In this document: in pieces, positions 1 through 5,663 of the stretch
How positions within the stretch are numbered: the first letter of the stretch is position 1
Layout of the letters: each line of letters starts with the position of its first letter
NCBI GenBank assembly: GCA_017881545.1
Contig: JADGQU010000184.1
Location: 1 to 5,663 of the forward strand
Source: Gemmatimonadaceae bacterium
GTDB taxonomy: Bacteria; Gemmatimonadota; Gemmatimonadetes; Gemmatimonadales; Gemmatimonadaceae
Reading direction: 5' to 3'
DNA length: 5,663 nt
Program-made: the position numbers and the translations under genes
Notes under the pieces: model-generated
Told to the model about the DNA's origin: nothing
The model's database searches: none
Seen by the model: only the letters and a program-made list of their open reading frames with translations

Positions 1-491
1 TAGATCGCCTTGCCGATGTCCTTGAACCCGCGGTGCACCTCCATCATCGGCTCGCCGAAAATGCTTTGCGCAAAATCCGCGATTCGCGAGAAGATGTCAT
101 CGATCAGCGGCTGGTTCTCGGCGAGATGCTTACGCCCTTCCTCGGTGATCTCGTAGATCTTCTTGCCACCTTCCTCCGGCCTCGCCATCGCGTAGCCCAG
201 ATCCTCGAGCATCGTCAGCGTCGGATAGACCGTTCCCGGGCTCGGCGAGTACATGCCGCCGAAGCGCTCCTCGATCTCCTTGATGATCTCGTAGCCGTGA
301 CGCGGCTTCTCGTCGAGCAGCCGAAGAATCACGAACTTGAGATGCCCCTGGTCGAACATCCTGCTGCCGCCAAACGGTCCACCACGCGACTTGCCACGAC
401 CACCCCAAAAAGCCCCGGCGTCGAACCCGAAGTTCTCCGGTCGCGCCCCGAACGCCCACGTGAACCCCGGACCGCAATTTCCTCTGCGCAT
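1..491 (-). CDS. PadR-family transcriptional regulator, YqjI-like (partial, C-terminus outside window)
   Basis: DNA-binding repressor of the PadR family; 163 codons are visible and the gene runs off the left edge. Seen: an N-terminal extension of 44 residues rich in Gly, Arg and Phe, then a winged helix-turn-helix from about residue 45 to 125 with the motifs MFDQGHLKFVILRLL, RHGYEIIKEIEER, YSPSPGTVYPTL and EEGGKKIYEITEEG. These match the PadR core, especially the subgroup of E. coli YqjI, which also has an N-terminal extension. The visible C-terminal part (about 126-163) is helical, as expected for the dimerisation arm. YqjI binds nickel through a His/Cys-rich extension; here the extension has one Cys (C6) and no His, so metal sensing is not supported. 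The ATG at 491 is preceded by a run of six G at a 10-base spacing. An internal ATG at 359 (M45) is a possible alternative start that would drop the extension. The ligand and targets are unknown; autoregulation is likely from the palindromes upstream. Confidence 0.93.
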   Translation of the reverse strand, partial: MRRGNCGPGFTWAFGARPENFGFDAGAFWGGRGKSRGGPFGGSRMFDQGHLKFVILRLLDEKPRHGYEIIKEIEERFGGMYSPSPGTVYPTLTMLEDLGYAMARPEEGGKKIYEITEEGRKHLAENQPLIDDIFSRIADFAQSIFGEPMMEVHRGFKDIGKAI

Positions 492-560
492 TTGAGTTTA
501 ACCCCCCAAAAATGGATCTACCGAGCCAGTCCGGCGCCAGTTAGCGCCTGTGATAGTGCT

Positions 561-605
561 GGCGATATATCTTTAGGCGCTGAAGCTATATCGGGCGATA
601 TATCG
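561..605. promoter_or_regulatory. Probable PadR operator cluster (palindromes and 11-bp direct repeat)
   Basis: Seen: the 11-mer ggcgatatatc occurs exactly at 561-571 and 594-604, start to start 33 bp, close to three helical turns. The second copy is part of a perfect inverted repeat, tatatcg-gg-cgatata (587-602), which overlaps the self-complementary cgatatatcg (596-605). This AT-rich palindrome cluster stands out in GC-rich DNA and lies 70-114 bases upstream of the PadR start codon. PadR dimers bind inverted repeats and commonly regulate their own gene, so this is inferred to be the autoregulatory operator. No convincing -35/-10 pair could be picked with confidence, though minus-strand GATATA/TATAGC elements within the cluster could double as a -10 box. 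Confidence 0.55.
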
Positions 606-662
606 GCGCAAGTCCCGGCCTTACCTAAAACCCCCACCCGGGACCTGGCCGGAGTTACGGAC

Positions 663-1490
663 TCAGCCTGGGAGCGCGGCGTGTGAGATTCGGTCTTTGT
701 TGCTGTAACCTGCCCTATGCCACCACCAAAATCCGAGTGTGGCGCAGCCCATCACCGCGACATAGCCAATGGTTACCGCGAGATCTACGCGCTCCTGAAA
801 GCCAGCCTGTGTAACCATTTTCCAGATGCCGGTCGAGTCTTTTTCGCCGAGAACCCACTGTCCAAAGTTCCACGCCGCGTGAAGGCCAATCGGCACGGCA
901 AGCCCGCGGGTCGAGATCGCCGCCATGCCAAAGAGAATCGATCCGACTCCGGAGCCAATCAGAGCGTGCCACCACGATATCCCACCCACCATGTGTTCGA
1001 CCGCGAAGAGAAGCGCGACGAGTAGTTGCGCTCCCCACACGCCATACGGCCCTTCGAGGCGCCGTAGCGGATAACCTCGAAACGACAACTCCTCCCGGCA
1101 AGACAACGCGACGTAAGCGATCAAGGAGATCGTCATTGCGGCGAAACCGGCCTCCTCTCCTCGGATCCATCGCACGTGGCCGGAAGCTCCCACCACCAAG
1201 GCGTGTAGCGCGGCCAGCACCAGGCCCACCAGAAAACCAAATGCAAAGCGGGGCAGACTTCGGCGACCCGGCTTCGCGCCGACGTCCACCAGTCGAATGC
1301 CTTCCCAACGCACAAAAAGGAGGGTGAGAGCGAATGCCCCGATGCTGGCAACAGTGCCTATGACCAGCGAAGACCAGGGCTGAGCAATATTTCGCGTGGC
1401 AGATGCAGTAACGGCCAAAACGACCGCGCAGCTCACGACGAAGAGCAACGCGCGCCCCAGTGAGGGCCACCGGCCGGGCTCGCTATTCAT
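663..1490 (-). CDS. CPBP family intramembrane glutamic-type (Abi/Rce1-like) protease
   Basis: Predicted multi-pass inner-membrane protease of the CPBP (CAAX protease and bacteriocin-processing, Abi) family, 275 residues, a normal length. Seen: the three family motifs are intact: EExxxR at E133-E134...R138 (CREELSFRGYPLRRLE), FxxxH at F162...H166 (FAVEH), and HxxxN at H204...N208 (GLHAAWN). These are the predicted catalytic and active-site residues. Hydrophobic segments lie at about 15-31, 41-60, 83-101, 117-131, 152-168, 176-192 and 236-255, consistent with a polytopic protein. The substrate is unknown; relatives process prenylated proteins or peptides, or give immunity to self-made bacteriocins, and no bacteriocin gene is visible. 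The ATG at 1490 has no good Shine-Dalgarno. It lies inside the end of a short upstream reading frame that does have one, so translation is probably coupled. The next gene on this strand, PadR, starts 171 bases after the stop and probably has its own promoter. Confidence 0.92.
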   Translation of the reverse strand: MNSEPGRWPSLGRALLFVVSCAVVLAVTASATRNIAQPWSSLVIGTVASIGAFALTLLFVRWEGIRLVDVGAKPGRRSLPRFAFGFLVGLVLAALHALVVGASGHVRWIRGEEAGFAAMTISLIAYVALSCREELSFRGYPLRRLEGPYGVWGAQLLVALLFAVEHMVGGISWWHALIGSGVGSILFGMAAISTRGLAVPIGLHAAWNFGQWVLGEKDSTGIWKMVTQAGFQERVDLAVTIGYVAVMGCATLGFWWWHRAGYSNKDRISHAALPG

Positions 1491-1551
1491 TCGCCACGAG
1501 CACTATAAACCCAACCAGCAACGTCAGCGGGTGCGGAAAGCGGAGTCGCAT
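1483..1551 (-). pseudogene. 22-codon hydrophobic peptide: remnant 5' end of a YfcC-like transporter gene, or a leader peptide
   Basis: Seen: an ATG at 1551 opens a 22-residue frame reading MRLRFPHPLTLLVGFIVL and ending VANE, with stop TAG at 1483-1485. GGAGG (minus strand, 1561-1565) sits 9 bases upstream, the best ribosome binding site in this region. The frame overlaps the first bases of the CPBP gene (ATGAATAG). From memory of the family, a short basic start, then FPHP and a hydrophobic helix, is how many YfcC/COG1288 transporters (putative amino-acid or C4-dicarboxylate carriers) begin. Here the helix is cut off and the conserved continuation is missing. Inference: a deletion joined the start of a transporter gene to the CPBP gene, which may now borrow its promoter and translation start. 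The alternative is a purpose-built leader peptide for translational coupling. The similarity is short and not checked. Confidence 0.4.
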
Positions 1552-1560
1552 TTCGGTGGG

Positions 1561-1565
1561 CCTCC
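1561..1565 (-). promoter_or_regulatory. Shine-Dalgarno of the short peptide upstream of the CPBP gene
   Basis: GGAGG on the minus strand, 9 bases before the ATG at 1551. It decides the start of the 22-codon frame and suggests that ribosomes enter here and reach the poorly preceded CPBP start at 1490 by coupling. Confidence 0.6.
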
Positions 1566-1617
1566 AGACATTTGGCAAATGGTCTCGTCCAACGCGGGCG
1601 CAAACGTCCGGCGGGCA

Positions 1618-1647
1618 ATAATACGCTCCTAAGCGCAACGAATTCAA
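1618..1647 (-). promoter_or_regulatory. Possible sigma70-type promoter for the short peptide and CPBP gene
   Basis: On the minus strand TTGAAT (1642-1647) is followed after 18 bases by TATTAT (1618-1623), matching the -35 and -10 consensus at 4 of 6 and 5 of 6 positions. Transcription would begin near 1611, giving a leader of about 45 bases before the GGAGG site. It is one of the few AT-rich spots between the divergent genes, but such matches also occur by chance. Confidence 0.35.
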
Positions 1648-1784
1648 CCACTTAAGGCTCGCGAGCAAAACCGCGCTGTCGGGCTTGCATCTTGCCGCTC
1701 TCCCAGAGGCGCAGTCAGCCCACACACGGCACGAACACTTGGGGAATTGATGGCAAGCAGGTCCTTCCAGCGATCAGAGCGAGC

Positions 1785-3716
1785 ATGATCGAAACGTCCT
1801 ACAGCGTCGGCCTCATCACTCTCTCAGTCGTTGTCGCCACGATGGGCGCCTACGTCGCCATCGAGACTGCTCAACGCATCCGCACCGAGCGTCACCGCCG
1901 CTTTCTCTGGACTTGCTGCGGAGCCCTCGCGATGGGAGTCGGCATCTGGACCATGCACTTCGTCGGCATGCTCGCTCTGCAAGTGCCTGCTCCCGTCTGG
2001 TACGACGCCCTTCTCACCTACGCATCCGTGGTCGCGGCGGTAGTCGGGTGCGCGATCGCATTCATGATCTTCAATCGCGCCACGGTCAGTGGATGGCGGC
2101 TGTCCGTCGCCAGTGTGTTCATGGGCGCCGCGATTGCCGGCATGCACTACACTGGAATGGCGGGAATGCGAATGGGCGGCACCATCGTCTACGATCCGCT
2201 CCTCGTTGCTGCCTCCGTAGGCATCGCTGTGGTACTCTCCTTCGCGGGCCTCACTCTGATCCGGAGCATGCTCAAGCCCGGCGCGGAACCAGGAGCGCCG
2301 CTCAAGAAAACGGGAGCGTCTCTGCTCCTGAGCTCGGCTGTCATCGGGATGCACTACACGGGCATGGCCGCGGCTCATTTCACGAACGGGCCTGCAGGCT
2401 GGAGGCCGACCGGTTACGTCATCCTCGGGACGTACGACCTTGGAGTGACAGTCGCGATCTCGAGCGTCGTTCTCCTCGCGATCGCCCTCGCGGTTACGCG
2501 CTTTGCGGGTTGGACCATCGCAACCAGGAGCAGGTTCGAGAATCTGCTCGAGCTCGCCCCCCAGGTCGTGTGGTTCGGCCAGCCGGACGGCCATGTCACT
2601 TACAGCAATCCGTATTGGTACGAGTACACCGGCCTCTCCGAGAGAGAGACACTCGGTTACGGATGGACCTCCGCGATCCACGCCGACGACCGCGACGAGG
2701 TCGTCAACACCTTCAAGGCGGCGGCGGAACAGGGGAAAAACTCCGAGGTCGAATTTCGCCTGCGGCGAAAGAATGGGGACTACTGCTGGTTTCTGGCGAG
2801 AGGACGACCCGGTCGCGATGAATCGGGAAAGGTCGACGCCTGGCTCGGCATCGCCGTCGACATCGAAGAACGGAAGAAAGCGGAGCAGGAAGCCTGGAAC
2901 GCGAGTCAGGCGAAATCGGAGTTTCTCGCCAGCATGAGCCACGAGCTCCGGACGCCGCTCAACGCAATCGGAGGATACGCCGAGCTGCTGGCGCTGGGTG
3001 TGCGCGGTGCTCTCAATGCGGAACAGGCTCAGGATATCGCGCGCATCAGACGCAGCCAGCAGCATCTCCTCACGCTCATCACCGATGTCCTGAACTTCGC
3101 CAAGGTCGATGCGGGTCAGACGGAGTATCGCCTGACCGCCGTGCCCGTCGACGAATCGCTGCGCGATACGGAATCGATGATTGCCCCGCAAATTCTGGCG
3201 CGGGGACTTCGCTACAACTTCAAGGGCGGCGACAAATCCTACTCGGTCCTGGCCGATCCCGAGAAGCTCCAGCAGATCGTTCTCAACCTGCTCAGCAACG
3301 CCGTGAAGTTCACCGAGCCCGGCGGAACCATCACGCTCTCGAGCGAGGCGGTGGGTAACTGCATCGCGATCAAGGTGGCGGATACGGGCCCCGGCATTTC
3401 ACCGGAAAAACTCGAGAGGATATTCGAGGCGTTCGTCCAGGCTGAGCGTCGCCTCAATCAGCCCGTTCAGGGTGTTGGGCTTGGATTGGCGATCAGCCAG
3501 GATCTTGCTCGAGGCATGGGTGGAAGCGTTGCTGTCGAGAGCGTGGTCGGCAAAGGATCGACGTTTACGCTCACGCTGCCGCGCGCGCCCCGCATGGATC
3601 CAGCCGACCGGCCGTCAGCTACGGAGCTGGCCGACCGCACGCTTCTTGTACTGCCTCAACACGAGACTCCCGCGGACACCAGTGTTCAGACCGAGCCCGA
3701 ATACCATGAGGCCTAG
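1785..3716 (+). CDS. Membrane sensor histidine kinase, MHYT-PAS-HisKA-HATPase_c
   Basis: Inner-membrane two-component sensor kinase, 643 residues. Seen, in order: an MHYT sensor domain (about 5-240) with around seven hydrophobic segments and three copies of the signature, TMHFVGM (57-62 core), GMHYTGM (119-125) and GMHYTGM (188-194); a PAS domain with PAC segment (about 247-365; YSNPYWYEYTGL, HADDRDEV, GDYCWFLARG, DIEERKKAE); HisKA with SHELRTPLNAI, phospho-acceptor H386; and HATPase_c with N box N501/N505, G1 box DTGPG from D533, F box F547-F550 and G2 box GVGLGL (563-568). MHYT domains were proposed to bind copper and sense O2, CO or NO through the His/Met motifs; that is family knowledge, not shown here. 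The last 44 residues (600-643) are polar with no receiver domain. The start was put at the ATG at 1785 because it lies just before the first membrane helix. The frame extends to a TTG at 1692 with an unlikely leader. Neither start has a clear Shine-Dalgarno. No response regulator is adjacent. Confidence 0.95.
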   Translation: MIETSYSVGLITLSVVVATMGAYVAIETAQRIRTERHRRFLWTCCGALAMGVGIWTMHFVGMLALQVPAPVWYDALLTYASVVAAVVGCAIAFMIFNRATVSGWRLSVASVFMGAAIAGMHYTGMAGMRMGGTIVYDPLLVAASVGIAVVLSFAGLTLIRSMLKPGAEPGAPLKKTGASLLLSSAVIGMHYTGMAAAHFTNGPAGWRPTGYVILGTYDLGVTVAISSVVLLAIALAVTRFAGWTIATRSRFENLLELAPQVVWFGQPDGHVTYSNPYWYEYTGLSERETLGYGWTSAIHADDRDEVVNTFKAAAEQGKNSEVEFRLRRKNGDYCWFLARGRPGRDESGKVDAWLGIAVDIEERKKAEQEAWNASQAKSEFLASMSHELRTPLNAIGGYAELLALGVRGALNAEQAQDIARIRRSQQHLLTLITDVLNFAKVDAGQTEYRLTAVPVDESLRDTESMIAPQILARGLRYNFKGGDKSYSVLADPEKLQQIVLNLLSNAVKFTEPGGTITLSSEAVGNCIAIKVADTGPGISPEKLERIFEAFVQAERRLNQPVQGVGLGLAISQDLARGMGGSVAVESVVGKGSTFTLTLPRAPRMDPADRPSATELADRTLLVLPQHETPADTSVQTEPEYHEA

Positions 3717-3781
3717 AGGCATATCCGCTACTGCGACCAGCTTTGCCGGCCCGCTCATGGCCATCACCGTGGAGCCAGCCA
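3717..3781. other. Short convergent gap between the kinase and the permease
   Basis: This 65-base stretch separates two converging stop codons. It holds small GC-rich inverted repeats such as ggcc...ggcc, but no stem followed by a run of T on either strand. I cannot identify an intrinsic terminator for either gene. Confidence 0.5.
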
Positions 3782-4591
3782 CTAGCCCACTGCCCGCTTA
3801 AGAAAGCTTCGCATGCCGAGCGTCCAGAAGATTGCCGTGACCACGATCAGCGCCACGATCACTATCGGCAATGGCATGTGGGGCGCGGTCGGCGTCAGCG
3901 CCGCTCTCATCCCCTCCGCCACATAGACGAGTGGATTGATCAGCACCGCGTATTTCATGATCGGCACCGCGCTCAATCCCTGCCACGGATAATACGCGCA
4001 GCCGAAAAAGATCATCGGCGCCAAAATCACGCCGAACATGAGACCGATCTGCTGCGGCTGGATGGCCGTGCCGAGAAACAAGCCGAGCGATGAGAACGCG
4101 GCGGCGCCGAGTACCGTGATGAGCAGCACGCTGCCGAAGTGCCCGAAGGTGAGATTCGGGATCGGCCCCATGATCAACCGCGCCACCGGCAACACGAACA
4201 GCGCCGAAACTATTCCCTGAAGCACGCCGGAGACGATCTTCTCCGCCGCCACCATCCAGATCGGAACCGGCGCGAGCAGGCGGTCCTCGATCTCCTTGGT
4301 CCAGCCGAAGTCCTGCACCATCGGCAGAGCCACCGACTGAATGCTGGAGAACGTGAGGCTGATCGCCAGCACGCCCGGCAGGAGCGCTGTCGTGTAACCC
4401 CGCCCCATGAATCCCATTTTGGGCAGCAGGTATCCGAACACGATCACGAACATGAGCGGCTGCATCGTCGTCCGCAGCAGGAAGAACGGCAGCTCGCGGC
4501 GCGCTACGCGCATGTCGCGGCGCAGGAGCGCCATGAAGATGGACGACGCCTTCACTTCCGCGCGCGGAGCAGCCATGACGGCGGCGGTCAT
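3782..4591 (-). CDS. ABC-2 type transporter permease (DrrB-like)
   Basis: Membrane subunit of an ABC exporter, 269 residues, the usual size of ABC-2 permeases with six membrane helices. Seen: an amphipathic basic start (LLRRDMRVARRELPFFLLRTTMQ), then hydrophobic segments at about 43-57, 66-85, 110-130, 145-170, 175-197 and 238-258. The C-terminal ABC-2 signature region is IGLMFGVILAPMIFFGCAYYP, followed by LINPLVYVAEGMRAAL. DrrB/NodJ-type proteins of this class pair with a separate ATPase to export drugs, lipids or polysaccharide; the substrate here cannot be told. The ATG at 4591 was chosen because it overlaps the ATPase stop as ATGA and has GGGGAG 9 bases upstream. A second in-frame ATG at 4576 has no ribosome binding site. 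The gene is co-transcribed with and translationally coupled to the ATPase, and converges on the histidine kinase. Confidence 0.94.
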   Translation of the reverse strand: MTAAVMAAPRAEVKASSIFMALLRRDMRVARRELPFFLLRTTMQPLMFVIVFGYLLPKMGFMGRGYTTALLPGVLAISLTFSSIQSVALPMVQDFGWTKEIEDRLLAPVPIWMVAAEKIVSGVLQGIVSALFVLPVARLIMGPIPNLTFGHFGSVLLITVLGAAAFSSLGLFLGTAIQPQQIGLMFGVILAPMIFFGCAYYPWQGLSAVPIMKYAVLINPLVYVAEGMRAALTPTAPHMPLPIVIVALIVVTAIFWTLGMRSFLKRAVG

Positions 4592-5604
4592 CCGAGCTTT
4601 CTCCCCGTAAGGGACACGAACAGGGTCTCGAGGCTCGGTTGTAGCAGATGGATGTCCGTCACCGTGCGTCCGGCTGTCTCCGCCGCTTCGATCAGCGCGG
4701 GAAGAGTCTGCCCGCCGCGGCTGCTGTGCGCGCGCAGAATTCCATCCCTCGCCTCCACTCTGCTGACGCCCGCAATCGTCTCGGCGATTTCCGCCGCTGG
4801 ATGCGCGTCGCCATCCAGCACCAGCTCGATGAGCGTCCCACCGGGAGCCTTCGCCTTCAGCGCGCGTGGAGTGTCGAGCGCGAGCAGCTTGCCGCGATCG
4901 ATGATCGCGAGCCGGTCGCAGAGACGATCGGCTTCGTCCATGTAGTGAGTCGTCATCACGATCGTGCGGCCGCGCTTGTGCAGATCGAGCAGGATGTCCC
5001 ACAGGTCGAGTCGTGCCTGTGGATCGAGCCCCACCGTCGGCTCGTCGAGAAACAGGATGTCGGGCTCGTGCATCAGCGCCCGCACGATCATCAGCCGCTG
5101 CTGCTGCCCACCCGACAGCTCCGCCATCCTTGCACCCGCTTTCTCGGAGAGACCAAGGCGCTCCAGCAGCTCATACGCGCGCTTGGTGGCGATGTCGAAC
5201 GGGATACAGAAGTACGCGGCATGGAATTGGAGATTTTCCAGCACGCTGAGACTGAGGTCGGCATTCGGCCGCTGCGGAACGACGCCGATCATCTGTCGGA
5301 CGCGGACCGAATCCTCTACCACGTCCGCGCCGCCGACGATCGCCTTCCCTGAAGTTGGGCGAACACGGGTGGTCAGAATTCCGATCGCGGTCGTCTTCCC
5401 CGCGCCGTTGGGTCCGAGCAGGCCGAAGAACTCTCCGGCGCGGATGTCGAGGTCGAGCGCATCGAGCGCGATCACGTCGTTGGCCGGTGGCGGTGGCGCT
5501 CCGCCGGGCCAGCCGGCGGCGCCGCCTGCCGGAGCCCGCCTCCGCTTCGTCTTGCCCGTGCCTTTGTAGACCTTGCGCAGGCCACGCATCTCGATGGCGT
5601 TCAC
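4588..5604 (-). CDS. ABC transporter ATP-binding protein (DrrA-like), with N-terminal insert
   Basis: Cytoplasmic ATPase subunit powering the ABC-2 exporter encoded next to it, 338 residues. Seen: A-loop region RGLRKVYK with Y13; Walker A GPNGAGKT (64-71); Q-loop Q111 (VVPQRPN); signature LSGGQQQR (163-170); Walker B ILFLDE (183-188) with E188; D-loop GLD (192-194); and H-loop H220 (TTHYMDEAD). All catalytic elements are intact. Residues 250-338 form the C-terminal extension typical of DrrA-type ATPases, ending PSLETLFVSLTGR. Odd: residues 15-43, between the first two strands, are an insert with a KTKRRR basic patch followed by a Gly/Ala/Pro-rich stretch with PPPP; related ATPases usually have only a few residues there. 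The start is GTG at 5604, giving the usual short lead MNAIEMRGL; no strong Shine-Dalgarno is seen, and ATG at 5589 is an alternative. The gene overlaps the permease start by four bases (ATGA). Confidence 0.96.
   Translation of the reverse strand: MNAIEMRGLRKVYKGTGKTKRRRAPAGGAAGWPGGAPPPPANDVIALDALDLDIRAGEFFGLLGPNGAGKTTAIGILTTRVRPTSGKAIVGGADVVEDSVRVRQMIGVVPQRPNADLSLSVLENLQFHAAYFCIPFDIATKRAYELLERLGLSEKAGARMAELSGGQQQRLMIVRALMHEPDILFLDEPTVGLDPQARLDLWDILLDLHKRGRTIVMTTHYMDEADRLCDRLAIIDRGKLLALDTPRALKAKAPGGTLIELVLDGDAHPAAEIAETIAGVSRVEARDGILRAHSSRGGQTLPALIEAAETAGRTVTDIHLLQPSLETLFVSLTGRKLG
4601..4606 (-). promoter_or_regulatory. Shine-Dalgarno of the ABC permease, inside the ATPase gene
   Basis: GGGGAG on the minus strand, within the last codons of the ATPase, lies 9 bases before the ATG at 4591. 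It fixes the permease start and, with the ATGA overlap, indicates coupled translation and likely balanced production of the two subunits. Confidence 0.7.
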
Positions 5605-5625
5605 CGTTCTATTCTGGATGCACGC

Positions 5626-5648
5626 GGGCGTAGGAAGATGCTACGCCC
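5626..5648. repeat. Perfect 8-bp inverted repeat upstream of the ABC operon
   Basis: Seen: gggcgtag (5626-5633) and ctacgccc (5641-5648) with a 7-base loop, about 21 bases upstream of the ATPase GTG. No T-run follows on either strand, so it does not look like a standard intrinsic terminator. It could be an operator, a hairpin in the ABC mRNA leader, or the end of an upstream gene outside the window. Confidence 0.45.
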
Positions 5649-5663
5649 CGATCGGATGCCACG

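Noticed and set aside
33..686. Long plus-strand open frame across the PadR gene and its upstream region
   Set aside because: It is antisense to a clear PadR gene, its translation is Arg/Leu/Pro-rich without a recognisable domain, and it runs through the operator region. It is typical of chance frames in GC-rich DNA.
1483..1725. Longer 80-codon version of the short peptide upstream of the CPBP gene
   Set aside because: The part before the ATG at 1551 has no protein-like pattern, and the strong GGAGG site points to 1551 as the start.
1692..1784. N-terminal extension of the histidine kinase from a TTG at 1692
   Set aside because: The 31 extra residues are polar and unlike an MHYT N-terminus, there is no ribosome site before the TTG, and the ATG at 1785 lies directly before the first membrane helix.
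1824..3191. Long minus-strand open frame of about 455 codons inside the histidine kinase
   Set aside because: The opposite strand encodes intact MHYT, PAS and HisKA motifs. The antisense translation is rich in Arg, Asp and His with no domain, as expected for a shadow of a GC-rich gene.
3717..3800. Bidirectional terminator between the converging kinase and permease genes
   Set aside because: Only short GC-rich repeats are present, and no stem is followed by a T-run on either strand.
4139..4945. Plus-strand open frame over the ABC permease and ATPase junction
   Set aside because: It is antisense to two genes with intact family motifs and an ATGA overlap, and its product is compositionally biased without a recognisable fold.
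1..5663. A defence island or mobile element built around the CPBP (Abi) gene
   Set aside because: There is no transposase, integrase, terminal repeats, CRISPR array, toxin-antitoxin pair or bacteriocin gene, and composition looks even across the window. The name Abi alone is not evidence of phage defence.

Overview
The window is 5.66 kb of GC-rich bacterial chromosome with five recognisable protein genes: one cut by the left edge, four complete. High G+C, GTG use, a glycine/arginine-rich PadR regulator and a CPBP protease next to an MHYT-PAS histidine kinase suit a soil-type, high-GC Gram-negative such as Gemmatimonadota or Acidobacteriota. That placement is a guess from general style, since no marker gene is present.

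Layout, left to right. Minus strand, 1-491: a PadR-family (YqjI-like) repressor, C-terminus beyond the window. Upstream of it, at 561-605, is a compact cluster of AT-rich palindromes and an exact 11-bp direct repeat, the likely operator. Minus strand, 663-1490: a CPBP intramembrane protease. Its start overlaps the end of a 22-codon hydrophobic reading frame (1483-1551) that has its own strong Shine-Dalgarno and resembles the first residues of a YfcC-type transporter. Plus strand, 1785-3716: an orphan membrane histidine kinase (MHYT, PAS, HisKA, HATPase_c). Minus strand, 5604 to 3782: a two-gene ABC-2 exporter operon, ATPase then permease, joined by an ATGA overlap. The ATPase carries an odd basic, Gly/Pro/Ala-rich insert just after its A-loop tyrosine.

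How the parts may work together. The ATPase and permease clearly form one exporter, substrate unknown. The kinase is divergent from the CPBP gene and convergent with the ABC operon, and no response regulator is visible, so its partner is elsewhere. PadR proteins often control membrane or export genes, but nothing here shows that this one controls the ABC pair about 3 kb away. Its own promoter is the most likely target.

I did not find a clearly new system. The points most worth checking are the truncated or leader peptide fused ahead of the CPBP gene, the PadR operator cluster, and the ATPase insert. I saw no tRNA, rRNA, CRISPR array, insertion sequence or attachment site.
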